A stretch of 64,000 bases of DNA from assembly GCF_000317045.1 (NCBI RefSeq), contig NC_019703.1:4534934-4598933 (forward strand), given 5' to 3'. The notes below the pieces were generated by a model. That model ran no database searches. It was not told the origin of the DNA and worked only from the letters and a program-made list of their open reading frames with translations. Positions within the stretch are counted from its first letter, which is position 1. Each line of letters starts with the position of its first letter. The translations under genes were made by a program, and so were the position numbers. This stretch comes from Geitlerinema sp. PCC 7407. Lineage in GTDB: Bacteria > Cyanobacteriota > Cyanobacteriia > PCC-7407. This document shows positions 18,309 to 26,321 of the stretch, piece by piece.

Positions 18309-20006
18309 GCGCGATCGCCGTTTGGGGGGCGGCAGGTCCGTTTCAGAGGCGATCGCATTCAGCGCCTCCTGGCGATCGAGCTCCGGCAGCTTCAAGATCG
18401 CCCCCGCCATCAGCCAGTAGTAGACCGCCACCGGATCCACGTCCAGCGGATAGTAGTAGGTGTTGTAGCTGATAAACAGCAAAAACACCCACAGACAGCC
18501 CCCATAGCTGCGGAAGTTCTTGTCCTTCACCGAGCGATAGGCCTTGAAGGTCACCACCAGGAGCGTCGTCACCAGCGCCAAAAACGCAAACACCCCCAGC
18601 GGCCCAATTTCGTGCAGCATCTTGGGATAGTAGGTCTCCAGCAAAATCGTCTTGCCGAAGGTGCGCGCCGAATTGGTCGCCCGCCCCAGACCATTCCCTA
18701 GAATGCCCTCCTGCATCCGGTAAACATCAATAAATTGCCAGTAAATAAAATTGTAGGGAGGCGACGCGTTCCAGCGGCTCACGAAGCTGTCGATCCGTTC
18801 TTGGACGATCGCCGGATTCTGGGCGGCAGCCACCCCCAAAATGCCCCCCAAACCCACCCCGATGGGAATAAACCGCTTCAGGTTCGTCACCTGCCCCGTC
18901 AAGATCGCCAGCACGCCGAAAATAATCGGCACCAGCACCAGGGCGATCCGCTGACCGGAGATCACCGCCGCCACCGACACCGAAGCCATCGACACTAGAC
19001 CCACCGTGCGCCAGCCAAACTTGGGGTCGCTGAAGGCGGTGCCGAAGGTGAAGAAAGCGCTGGAAATCAGAAACCAGCCCCACTGCCAAGGCGCCACAAA
19101 GGTGCCCGGCAGCCGGATCTGGTTTTGCTCCGGGGTGTAGAGCAGCGACCCGCCCACCAGACATCGCGCCTCCAGAGACGCCTTGAACAGCTCCGAGCCG
19201 GTGCCCACGGTGCCCTTGCAGCGACCCGTTTTCAGGAAGATGTACTGCATCAGGCACAGGGCGCAGCAGATGATCACCAAGATGGCAATGGAGCGCATCA
19301 GAAATAGAAACTCTTTTTTGGTGCGCAGCAAGTAGAACGTGCAGGTGATCAGGGGAACGTAGCCAATCAGGACCTTCAGGCCCAAGATCCCCAGCAAAAT
19401 CGGCTTTTCGGGCTTGCCTTCGTCAGTGAAGATAGCGCCGCTGGCGGCTTCCATGGCCTGGGAGCCATTCACAAACATCAGCGTCATCAGCGACAGAGCA
19501 AAGAGGATGCTCAAAGGCGCGATGATCTGCTTGGGAATCAGGATGGGCAGGCGATCGCGCCGACAGGTTTGGACGATGCCAATCAGCGCCGGAATGTAGA
19601 AAGCGTCTTTGGCGAGCTGCAGCAGGGCGTTGCCGCCGAGGGCGTAGACGACGGTGCCGCTGAAGGGCATGTAAATCAAAAATGCCCACAGGGCCTGCCG
19701 CGGATACTTGAAGGATAAAGAGAGAACCAGCAGGGCCAAAGTGACGCCAATGCCGATTTTGGGGTCGCCCTGGAGGGCGCCGAGGCCGATACCGACGGTG
19801 CAGGAACCGAGGGCCGCAAAGATCGTGAAGTTGATCAGCTTTTTGCGCTCGAGGGCCGCCCGGCGCTTGATAATGCTTTGCTCTTTTTTGCTGAGGACGG
19901 GCTCGTCGGGGGCCGGGGTCGCGTTTTTGGAGCGGCCTTTGCGCCCCTTGGTGGCTTTGGCGCTTTTAGAGCCGCTGGTTTTGGCTTTGGCTTTGGGTTT
20001 GGGCAT
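18291..20006 (-). CDS. hpsL: HpsL-like polysaccharide polymerase/ligase membrane protein
   Basis: 571 residues from ATG 20006; an upstream in-frame start adds unlikely residues. A highly basic Lys/Ala N-terminus (KPKAKAKTSGSKSAKATKG) precedes about ten to twelve membrane segments, for example FTIFAALGSCTVGIGLGAL, QIIAPLSILFALSLMTLMFV and EFLFLMRSIAILVIICCALCL, the layout of O-antigen ligase/polymerase proteins. It probably joins or exports polysaccharide units at the inner membrane. First gene of the minus-strand block with three glycosyltransferases. The C-terminus is basic (PPPKRRSRRVKAA). Confidence 0.85.
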   Translation of the reverse strand: MPKPKAKAKTSGSKSAKATKGRKGRSKNATPAPDEPVLSKKEQSIIKRRAALERKKLINFTIFAALGSCTVGIGLGALQGDPKIGIGVTLALLVLSLSFKYPRQALWAFLIYMPFSGTVVYALGGNALLQLAKDAFYIPALIGIVQTCRRDRLPILIPKQIIAPLSILFALSLMTLMFVNGSQAMEAASGAIFTDEGKPEKPILLGILGLKVLIGYVPLITCTFYLLRTKKEFLFLMRSIAILVIICCALCLMQYIFLKTGRCKGTVGTGSELFKASLEARCLVGGSLLYTPEQNQIRLPGTFVAPWQWGWFLISSAFFTFGTAFSDPKFGWRTVGLVSMASVSVAAVISGQRIALVLVPIIFGVLAILTGQVTNLKRFIPIGVGLGGILGVAAAQNPAIVQERIDSFVSRWNASPPYNFIYWQFIDVYRMQEGILGNGLGRATNSARTFGKTILLETYYPKMLHEIGPLGVFAFLALVTTLLVVTFKAYRSVKDKNFRSYGGCLWVFLLFISYNTYYYPLDVDPVAVYYWLMAGAILKLPELDRQEALNAIASETDLPPPKRRSRRVKAA

Positions 20007-20119
20007 GGCGCATCTCGATGGGCGATCGCCCTTGAGGTTTGGGCGGGGCGTCGCGGGGGCTACAACCGGTGAGGCGAGACTCAAGGCCAGAGTTCCCCCA
20101 TTGTGCCACCGGCTTTCAG

Positions 20120-20154
20120 GGCTCGGTGAAGTTGATGCGGGACTTCACCGAGCC
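20120..20154. terminator. Strong hairpin between glmM and hpsL-like genes
   Basis: Perfect 13-bp stem GGCTCGGTGAAGT (20120-20132) / ACTTCACCGAGCC (20142-20154) with a 9-base loop. There is no T-run on either side, so it may be a factor-assisted terminator of glmM or a transcript-stabilising hairpin. Confidence 0.5.
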
Positions 20155-20270
20155 TTAATAGGACTAAAAGAGAGCCTAAAGCCCCGATGAAAAGGCCCCC
20201 CGAGGGCGCGATCGCGCTCCAGCGGGAGGCCCATAGCTCAAACTCTCACCGAAATCGAAAACGCAAACGC

Positions 20271-21755
20271 CTAGTCAGCCAGGTGCTGGGAGACCGTCTG
20301 GACCAGAGTTTCGGTCCAGTGAGCGGTCATCTCAGCGCTGACGGCCTCGACCATCACCCGGATCACCGGTTCGGTGCCCGAGGCGCGCACGAGGATGCGG
20401 CCCTGATCGCCCATGGCGGCCTCGGCGGCCTCAATGGCCTGCTGCACCGGAGCGCAGTCTTGCCAGTTCAGGCGGCGATCGCGGTCTTCTACCCGCACAT
20501 TGCGCAGCAGCTGGGGATAGGTCTGGAAGCTATTGGCCACCAGCTCCGCCAGCGACAGCCCCGACTGACGCACCAAGAGCGCCACGTGCAGGGCCGTCAT
20601 CAGGCCATCGCCGCTGATGCCGTAGTGGCGGCAAATGATGTGACCCGACTGCTCCCCGCCCAAAACGGCATTGTGGCGCATCATCTCGGCGTGAACGTAC
20701 TGATCGCCCACGGACGCCCGCACAAACTTGCCGCCGTGGCCGGTCCAGGCGCGCTCGAAGCCCAGATTGGACATCACGGTGGCCACGAGGACGTCGCCGT
20801 GGAGCTGCTGGTTGGCCCGCAGGCGCTGACCCCACAGATAGAGAATGTAGTCCCCGTCGACCGGCTGCCCGGCGGAGTCCACGGCCAAAACGCGATCGGC
20901 GTCGCCGTCAAAGGCAAAGCCCACATCTGCCCGGTGCTCCAGCACGGCGGCCTGGAGGCTGGCCAGGTGGGTGGAGCCGCAGTGGACATTGATGCGATCG
21001 CCGTCTGGCTGGGCGTGGAGGCAAATCACTTCCGCTCCCATGGCCTTAAACACCTCGGGCGCCAAATTGGCCGCTGCGCCCCAGGCCAGATCCAGCACCA
21101 CGCGCAGGCCGCTCAGGCCCCCTGCGGCGGCCAGCGGCGTCTGGAGGAATTCGGCATAGCGCTGCACCAGCTCCGGTCGGTAGTGCTGCTGGCCCCAGAC
21201 TGTCTGGGTGGGCAGCAGGACCTCCAGGTTGCCCCGGACCGCCGCCTCGATTTCCTGCTGGAGGATCTGCGAGAGCTTGGTGCCCTCCCCGCCAAAAAAC
21301 TTGATGCCGTTGTCCTCGGGCGGATTGTGGCTAGCGGAAATCATGACGCCGCCGGTCGCCTGGGAAATGCTGGCTAGGTAAGCCACGGCTGGGGTCGGAC
21401 ACAGGCCCAGATCCCACACCTCGAGGCCAGCGGCCGTCAGGCCCGCCGAGAGGGCCATTGCCAGCATGCTGCTGGAGTTGCGGGAATCTTGGCCGACGAT
21501 GACCGGGCCAGGATTACTCGTTTGCGATCGCAGCACTTGACCGGCGCACAGCCCCACATGAAGCGCGAGGGGAGCTGTTAGCAAGTCGCCAGCCTTGCCC
21601 CGAATACCATCGGTGCCAAACAGCGGCGATCGCGGCAGATTTGGGAGCGGTCCCCAGCCCGCGTGGGTATGGAGGCGCTTGGCGGGCTCGGGCGATCGCC
21701 CCAATAAAGCTTCAGCAGCGCCCGCGCTCTGGGGGCGCGTAGACGATGAAACCAT
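20271..21755 (-). CDS. glmM: Phosphoglucosamine mutase
   Basis: Converts glucosamine-6-phosphate to glucosamine-1-phosphate for UDP-GlcNAc and hence peptidoglycan and polysaccharide. 494 residues. Motifs: [11 protein letters not shown], the phosphoserine loop [13 protein letters not shown] (Ser about 142), metal loop [12 protein letters not shown], and phosphate-binding [14 protein letters not shown]. The roughly 45-residue N-terminal extension is low-complexity. ATG 21755 has GGAGTGG upstream; a GTG at 21776 is an alternative. Upstream of the exopolysaccharide block on the same strand, supplying amino sugars. Confidence 0.96.
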   Translation of the reverse strand: MVSSSTRPQSAGAAEALLGRSPEPAKRLHTHAGWGPLPNLPRSPLFGTDGIRGKAGDLLTAPLALHVGLCAGQVLRSQTSNPGPVIVGQDSRNSSSMLAMALSAGLTAAGLEVWDLGLCPTPAVAYLASISQATGGVMISASHNPPEDNGIKFFGGEGTKLSQILQQEIEAAVRGNLEVLLPTQTVWGQQHYRPELVQRYAEFLQTPLAAAGGLSGLRVVLDLAWGAAANLAPEVFKAMGAEVICLHAQPDGDRINVHCGSTHLASLQAAVLEHRADVGFAFDGDADRVLAVDSAGQPVDGDYILYLWGQRLRANQQLHGDVLVATVMSNLGFERAWTGHGGKFVRASVGDQYVHAEMMRHNAVLGGEQSGHIICRHYGISGDGLMTALHVALLVRQSGLSLAELVANSFQTYPQLLRNVRVEDRDRRLNWQDCAPVQQAIEAAEAAMGDQGRILVRASGTEPVIRVMVEAVSAEMTAHWTETLVQTVSQHLAD

Positions 21756-21975
21756 AAACTTTTCCACTCCACACACTCACATTCACTGTGGAGAATATCA
21801 CCTTTCTCCAGTTCCCTCTTCCGTCGAATGGCGCCTTCGTCCAGTCCAAAAACTGGCGATCGCCCTTCCACTCAGGAACTGCTTCTAATAGGCAGCCCGC
21901 CCCTCGCCCAATCCGGACAAATCCTAGACGCTCATCCCCAACTTTTCACCAACTTTTGGCCGCTGCCCAGCGTCG

Positions 21976-22275
21976 CTAGACTCCCACTTCGTCCAGCAGC
22001 GCCGCCATCTCAGGCCACGACAGTCCCTGGGCGATGTACCGCGGCTGCTGGGGATCGTAGGGACCCTCCACCCGATCAATCTGGACAATCACTGCCTCGT
22101 CCGGCAGCACCGGCACATCGGGATCAAAGGCCGTCGGACGCACCAGCGAACTGGAAAACCCCCGAAAAATCATCACCTGGTCGCTCTCGCCCTCGACCTG
22201 CGCAGCCACCACCAGCACTTCCTGGGGGCGCTTGATCGTGTATTGCTCGAGGCGGCGATTGATAGAAGCGCTCAT
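21976..22275 (-). CDS. Small conserved protein (DUF7734-like, from memory)
   Basis: 99 residues. Predicted beta-rich: RRLEQYTIKRPQEVLVVAAQ, QVMIFRGFSSSLVRPTAFDP, VLPDEAVIVQIDRVEGPYDP, then a helical tail GLSWPEMAALLDEVG. I recall similar sequences shared by cyanobacteria and plastid-targeted plant proteins, but no function is established. Starts 27 bases after the DUF3177 gene on the same strand, so the two may be co-transcribed. Confidence 0.78.
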   Translation of the reverse strand: MSASINRRLEQYTIKRPQEVLVVAAQVEGESDQVMIFRGFSSSLVRPTAFDPDVPVLPDEAVIVQIDRVEGPYDPQQPRYIAQGLSWPEMAALLDEVGV

Positions 22276-22302
22276 ACTCGCGGCTCCAGAAACGGGCGAT
22301 CG

Positions 22303-22902
22303 CTACTGCTCCGTTGCCGATCGCCCCTGGCGCGACAGCCGGAAAAACACAAAATAGCCCAGGTACAGCACATAAATCACCAGGCCCATAATGCCCAGAA
22401 AGCCCAAAAAGCCTGGCTTCGTATTCGCGTGGAAAAACGCCCGGAATCCCCAGGGCGCATCCAGCCACACCCGGCAAAACGGATCCGCCAAAATGGTGGC
22501 CTGAGGACTCACCGCGCACTTGAGCGAAGGAATCGCCAGCAGCAGCCCCAGCCCGTTGTACACCGTTATCGCCCAGCGCCACGACAAGAACGAGAGCTTG
22601 AAGGAATTCATGGGCTGATCGTCGATCTCCTCATTGAGATCCACCCAGAACCAGAGAGACAGCGGGATCAGCACCCGCGCGGCCACCCCGGTCAGATACC
22701 CAATGGGAAACGCCCCGATCAGCAGGTACACCGTAATGCCCAGTAAACTCGCCACCCGCCAATAGATGATGAGCACCCGCAGAATGGCCTCCGAGTTTTT
22801 CACAAAGGCCCAGATTAGCCCGATCAGCGGCAAGATCACCGTCAAGAGCACAGCAAGTCTGTAATCGGTCCAAACCAGCGATCGAAAAAGCTCAAATTCC
22901 AT
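22303..22902 (-). CDS. DUF3177 family membrane protein
   Basis: 199 residues from ATG 22902. Five or so hydrophobic segments: LAVLLTVILPLIGLIWAFV, LGITVYLLIGAFPIGYLTGVA, VLIPLSLWFWV, WAITVYNGLGLLLAIPSL and LGFLGIMGLVIYVLYLGYFV. Conserved-looking polar parts include FVKNSEAILRVLIIYWRVAS and WVDLNEEIDDQP. Matches DUF3177 as I remember it; function unknown. Likely an integral protein of the plasma or thylakoid membrane. Confidence 0.85.
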   Translation of the reverse strand: MEFELFRSLVWTDYRLAVLLTVILPLIGLIWAFVKNSEAILRVLIIYWRVASLLGITVYLLIGAFPIGYLTGVAARVLIPLSLWFWVDLNEEIDDQPMNSFKLSFLSWRWAITVYNGLGLLLAIPSLKCAVSPQATILADPFCRVWLDAPWGFRAFFHANTKPGFLGFLGIMGLVIYVLYLGYFVFFRLSRQGRSATEQ

Positions 22903-23061
22903 AGCGGTCAATAGCAGCAGTGACTGAAAGTCAATGGGCGTGAAACGGCGCGATCGCCTTCCTGAGCGTCCCAGAAAATCCTGAAAAATCTCTAGGAGAA
23001 ACGCTTCGCAGGCGCAGTGCCCCGAACGTCGTACCTATCATCTCAGGATTTGCCAAATTTG

Positions 23062-23110
23062 CGCCAAAAAAAGAAGCAACACTATCGCCTCAATGGGAAG
23101 GGTTGCTTCT
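23062..23110 (-). terminator. Intrinsic terminator of the CP12 gene
   Basis: On the minus strand the arms AGAAGCAAC (23102-23110) and GTTGCTTCT (23072-23080) form a 9-bp stem, followed directly by a run of seven T. It lies 57 bases after the CP12 stop codon. Confidence 0.82.
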
Positions 23111-23166
23111 GGGCAAAGCAGCCGTTATCGACTGCGATTTTGGGTCGTTGAGAAAAATCGGAAAAA

Positions 23167-23388
23167 CTAGTCGTCGTAAACGCGGCACTCTGCGGCTTCC
23201 GGGTTAGCGTCGCAGTACTGCTCTAGAGAGTTCTTAGGCTTGACATCGCGCTGGTGAGCCGCCTCAGCCTGAAGTTCTTCAACCGCGTCCCAAGCTGCAG
23301 CGCACTCTTCGGAGTTCGCACCGCTAGAATCGCAAGCCATCCGGGCTTGCTCGCGCTCTTTTTGAATCTGATCGTGAATATCACTCAT
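23167..23388 (-). CDS. cp12: CP12, Calvin-cycle redox regulator
   Basis: 73 residues from ATG 23388; a longer frame upstream is not family-like. CP12 is a largely disordered protein that bridges GAPDH and phosphoribulokinase in darkness or oxidising conditions and switches off the Calvin cycle. The diagnostic elements are present: N-terminal Cys pair (ACDSSGANSEEC), core AAWDAVEELQAEAAHQ, and C-terminal Cys pair with GAPDH-binding tail (YCDANPEAAECRVYDD). Both disulphides can form. Single gene with its own terminator and a palindrome upstream. Confidence 0.97.
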   Translation of the reverse strand: MSDIHDQIQKEREQARMACDSSGANSEECAAAWDAVEELQAEAAHQRDVKPKNSLEQYCDANPEAAECRVYDD

Positions 23389-23777
23389 GGGTCTTAACCG
23401 TGTTTGCCACTGATTCACACTAAATCTGCGGAAGATCAGGCGGTTTGCGCCAGCCCACCACAGGATAGCTATCCTATGGTCTTCCTCCATTAGTACACAG
23501 AGCTGAATGTCCCCTAGGGGTTGGTTCCTATTTCTTAAGATTGAGTGCTTAAGACGTCAGAAGACTTCAGACTTTCGTCAGCGTTCAGCTCAACATCCGC
23601 TATGCGTTGCTTGGGGGCAAAGCCAGCGGCGCTTATGTAACACCATGTTAACGTACAGGGCGATGCTCTGTAGTAGCTGCGCCTTTGCGCTCAGGAGATA
23701 TCTGCCCTACGGCTTGGCGTCCGAGATTTCGCAGCCCCAGAGGCAGCGCGACAGCCGTCCCTCGCAGCAGCAGCGAG
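23389..23777. other. Region upstream of CP12
   Basis: 389 bases with no convincing gene. It contains a perfect 14-bp palindrome AGGATAGCTATCCT at 23462-23475 and an inverted repeat TCTTAAG/CTTAAGA at 23531-23537 and 23546-23552. The palindrome lies 74-87 bases upstream of the CP12 start and could be a regulator site. Confidence 0.55.
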
Positions 23778-24158
23778 TCACAGGGTACTGTTGCGGCGGC
23801 CGAGCTCGAAGATGCCGCAGCCGACGACGGCCAGGATGCCGGTGCTGATGGACCAGCTGCGGCCTAGGCTCCACTCTAGGCCGTAGTGGCAGGCGATGCC
23901 GGTGACTAAAAACGGCAGGATGCTGAGGATAGAGGCGTAGAAGGCGTTTTGGTTTTCGCTGGTCTGTCGCTCTTTCTCGAAGGCCTCGGCAGAGGTGTAG
24001 AGCGATCGCTCGGCGAAGTTGAGCCAGCGGTTGATTTGCTCAGTGATCCAGGTGCCCACAGGGGAGAATCCAAGGTAGAGCGCCAAGGCCCACAGCGTGC
24101 TGCCTGCGATCGCCGTTTTGTCGATCGCGAGCAAGAAGGGAAAGAAATCAGTCAGCAT
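23778..24158 (-). CDS. Membrane protein, hypothetical
   Basis: 126 residues from ATG 24158. Hydrophobic segments IAGSTLWALALYLGFSPVG, FYASILSILPFLVTGIACHYG and ISTGILAVVGCGIFELG flank a polar loop (NRWLNFAERSLYTSAEAFEKE). The pattern is that of a three-helix membrane protein. I do not recognise the family. It follows the DUF1823 gene after 85 bases on the same strand. Confidence 0.65.
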   Translation of the reverse strand: MLTDFFPFLLAIDKTAIAGSTLWALALYLGFSPVGTWITEQINRWLNFAERSLYTSAEAFEKERQTSENQNAFYASILSILPFLVTGIACHYGLEWSLGRSWSISTGILAVVGCGIFELGRRNSTL

Positions 24159-24243
24159 CTCAGACACCGCAAAGCACTCCCCGGGTTGTATCAAAAACAG
24201 CAAACTGACGTCGTGCAGCCGCCCAAAGACGCCAAAGGCTGGC

Positions 24244-24624
24244 CTAGAGCGTTTCTAGCTGCCCCTGAACTTGTAGATGGCTCAGGAGCCAGTTGGTCAT
24301 CGTGGCCCGCCGGGTGAGGCGTGGGACCAGCTCATTGACCTTGTAGCCGCCAAAGCCCAGCGTTTCCTTGAGGAGCTGCTTGTTTTCGGCGGGGATCGAG
24401 CGGGTCAGCTTGACGGTTGCTGGGCGGCTCTCAATAAAGTCAGGCGGCGTGGGATAGGTCTCGCGCCACTCTGGGGCCACAGCGCTGGTGTCCCAGGCCT
24501 CAGTGGCGGGGTCGTAGCGATACCCGAGGGCATCCCATACCAGGCGATTGGTGGTGTCATCGTCGAGCTGATCGTTCAGAATTGCCCAGAGCGTTTCTGA
24601 GGTCAAAGGTGGCAAATCAGGCAT
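24244..24624 (-). CDS. DUF1823 family protein
   Basis: 126 residues from ATG 24624. Family-like sequence: LTSETLWAILNDQLDDDTTN, LVWDALGYRYDPATEAWD, WRETYPTPPDFIESRPATVK, then SIPAENKQLLKETLGFGGYK. Agrees with DUF1823 (PF08853) as I remember it, a cyanobacterial and plastid-lineage family without known function. The transposon right end lies just upstream, so its promoter may lie within or next to the insertion. Confidence 0.85.
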   Translation of the reverse strand: MPDLPPLTSETLWAILNDQLDDDTTNRLVWDALGYRYDPATEAWDTSAVAPEWRETYPTPPDFIESRPATVKLTRSIPAENKQLLKETLGFGGYKVNELVPRLTRRATMTNWLLSHLQVQGQLETL

Positions 24625-24699
24625 GGGTTTGGCAAACACTCAACCGGGAGATTGCTCCGTTTGGCGGGCGATCGCCCCATGGTTCAGACTACTGCCTTG

Positions 24700-24870
24700 G
24701 GGAGCATTTTCCTAGCACCGCCTTCGGGAGGGTCAGGCGTGACGACACAAGCAATTCATCCCAAGCTGAATTCATTGCGGCACCGACGCTTCGGGGACAG
24801 CGTGAGGCTTTTGTCGCGTCAGGTGACATACTCCTACACCGATACTGACGTATCCGGTGTAGGCTTCTCA
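24700..24870 (-). ncRNA. Candidate reRNA/omega RNA at the tnpB 3' end
   Basis: The guide RNA of TnpB normally overlaps the 3' end of tnpB and the right end. Here the first hairpin has arms CCTACACCGATAC (24833-24845) and GTATCCGGTGTAGG (24850-24863), 13 pairs with one bulge, and overlaps the last codons of tnpB. Further complementary segments follow toward 24700. The guide would be the bases beyond the right end; the exact boundary is not determinable here. Confidence 0.5.
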
Positions 24871-26066
24871 GTGACCCCTGGTAACCCATCGGGCGTTTTC
24901 TGAGCTTTATTGACGGAATGCCCTACCGCCAAATACTTGATGTTGATCGCTGCATTGTGGTCACGGTCCATCGTCAGCCCGCACTCAGGACAGGTATGAA
25001 TCCTGTCCTGAAGTGTTTTTGGCACCTTGACCCCGCAACCAGAGCAGCTCTGAGACGTGCCGCTGGGATTCACCGCAATCGTTAGCAACCCGGCTCTTTC
25101 AGCCTTGATTGCCAGAATTTGCAGAAACTGGCCCCAGCCAGCATCATGGGTCGATTTTGCGAGTCGCGTTCTCGCAATACCTCGAATGTTCAGCTTTTCG
25201 TGAGCGACATGCTTCCTTTGGAATAAAAGCTTGTTTGCGACCTTGTGGTGAAAGTCCTTGCGCTGATTTGAGACTTTTAGGTGCGCCTTGGCAACTCGTT
25301 TAATCGCCCTCTTTCGGCGATTGGAGTCTTTCTTCTTTCGAGACAGTGAACGCTGCAACCGCTTCAGGCGCCTTTCGGCTTTGCGGTAGTGCTGGGGAAT
25401 AGGTTCTTCCTGTCCTGAGTCGTCTACCAAGAAAGATTTCAAGCCCATATCAATCCCAGTCGTGTTCTCAAGACTTGGAGCGTCAGGCGTGAGGATGGGA
25501 ACCGATGCGTCCTCAAGACTCAGGGTCACATACCAGCCATCGACTTTGTAGCTGACGGTAGCGGTCTTGATCTTGAACCCTTCCGGTAAGGGTCGATGCT
25601 GAATCAGTTTCACCCAGCCCATCTTGGGCAGGTTGATCTGCTTGCCCTGGATGCAGTCCTGTTTGATCTGCGGGAAAGTAAATGAGCGGTAGCGTCCAGC
25701 GCTTTTGAATCGAGGTTTACCGCTTCGCTTGCCGCTACAGTCTCCTTTGAGCCAGCGGTCAAAGGTCTTCTTCACCCGGCCAATGCAGTCTTGTAGGACT
25801 TGAGAATGAATCTGCTGGTACTCCGGGAATAAAGTCTTGGAGTTGACCAGGTCTCGTTTCTGGGAGTAGAAGTCAGGATTTTCTCGCAGTTCTGGCAGAT
25901 GACAAATTAAGGGACAGGCATTGATGTCACAGCGATTTTGTTCATGCCAAGAGAACCGCTCACCGAGACGGTAGTTGTACTGTCTGCGCAGCAATTCCAG
26001 CCATTCGCTCATCAAGGCGACTTGACTAGATGCTGGGCGCAATCGGTACTGGTAAGCAGTTCTCAC
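24834..26066 (-). CDS. tnpB: TnpB, RNA-guided endonuclease of an IS605-type element
   Basis: 410 residues, full length. The RuvC-like nuclease is intact: D206 in GIDMGLKSF, E290 in HEKLNIRGI and D369 in DRDHNAAINI. The zinc ribbon has both pairs, CSGC (341-344) and CPEC (359-362). The N-terminal helix-turn-helix-like part (YQYRLRPASSQ) is present. TnpB proteins use an RNA from the element's right end to cut DNA, which helps the element persist. Without tnpA it would need a TnpA in trans to move. No frameshift is seen, so it is probably functional or recently acquired. Confidence 0.95.
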   Translation of the reverse strand: MRTAYQYRLRPASSQVALMSEWLELLRRQYNYRLGERFSWHEQNRCDINACPLICHLPELRENPDFYSQKRDLVNSKTLFPEYQQIHSQVLQDCIGRVKKTFDRWLKGDCSGKRSGKPRFKSAGRYRSFTFPQIKQDCIQGKQINLPKMGWVKLIQHRPLPEGFKIKTATVSYKVDGWYVTLSLEDASVPILTPDAPSLENTTGIDMGLKSFLVDDSGQEEPIPQHYRKAERRLKRLQRSLSRKKKDSNRRKRAIKRVAKAHLKVSNQRKDFHHKVANKLLFQRKHVAHEKLNIRGIARTRLAKSTHDAGWGQFLQILAIKAERAGLLTIAVNPSGTSQSCSGCGVKVPKTLQDRIHTCPECGLTMDRDHNAAINIKYLAVGHSVNKAQKTPDGLPGVTEKPTPDTSVSV

Positions 26067-26150
26067 TTCAACATTTTACTAGGTGAGATTTTTCAGCATA
26101 CGTCCATTGAGCTGGAGAGTATGATTTTCTGATTTGAGGCGAAAGAGGGG

Positions 26151-26213
26151 GTTCATGACGGGGCTGGTAGGCTCTCGCGTCAAACATAGTTCACCGACCG
26201 TCCCGCCATGAAC
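26151..26213. repeat. Inverted repeat overlapping a small reading frame start
   Basis: GTTCATGACGGG (26151-26162) and CCCGCCATGAAC (26202-26213) pair with one mismatch, enclosing 39 bases. The right arm contains the ATG of the 37-residue frame at 26208. It may be an RNA stem controlling translation or the edge of the neighbouring insertion. Confidence 0.6.
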
Positions 26214-26321
26214 GCGCCTTCGTCTCAAGCCAAATCAGAGATTATGGACATGAGGCTTCTGGCTGAACTAGCTAAGATCGAAAAAGCCCAGCAGAATTTT
26301 TTGGGCGTTTGGGAGTTGTAG
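26208..26321 (+). CDS. Candidate 37-residue small protein or leader before the TonB-like gene
   Basis: The peptide is MNAPSSQAKSEIMDMRLL followed by AELAKIEKAQQNFLGVWEL. Its stop codon TAG (26319-26321) is directly followed by the GTG start of the TonB-like gene at 26322, with no spacer. The helical charged middle looks like real protein. There is no ribosome site before ATG 26208, which lies in an inverted repeat. It could be a translationally coupled leader or a chance frame. Confidence 0.4.
   Translation: MNAPSSQAKSEIMDMRLLAELAKIEKAQQNFLGVWEL

Larger units (their letters stand above)
24690..26140 (-). mobile_element. Solitary tnpB element of the IS200/IS605 superfamily (approximate ends)
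   Basis: A tnpB gene with structured non-coding flanks and no tnpA in the vicinity. Downstream of tnpB (minus sense) are several hairpins and a near-repeated motif pair (CCTTGGGGAG and CCTTCGGGAG). Upstream is a hairpin CATAC/GTATG near 26099-26126. Ends are estimates only: this superfamily lacks terminal inverted repeats and target duplications, so they cannot be set from the sequence alone. The insertion separates DUF1823 from the TonB-like gene. Confidence 0.7.

Noticed and set aside
20187-21377. 396-codon frame on the plus strand
   Set aside because: Antisense to glmM; composition is that of a shadow.
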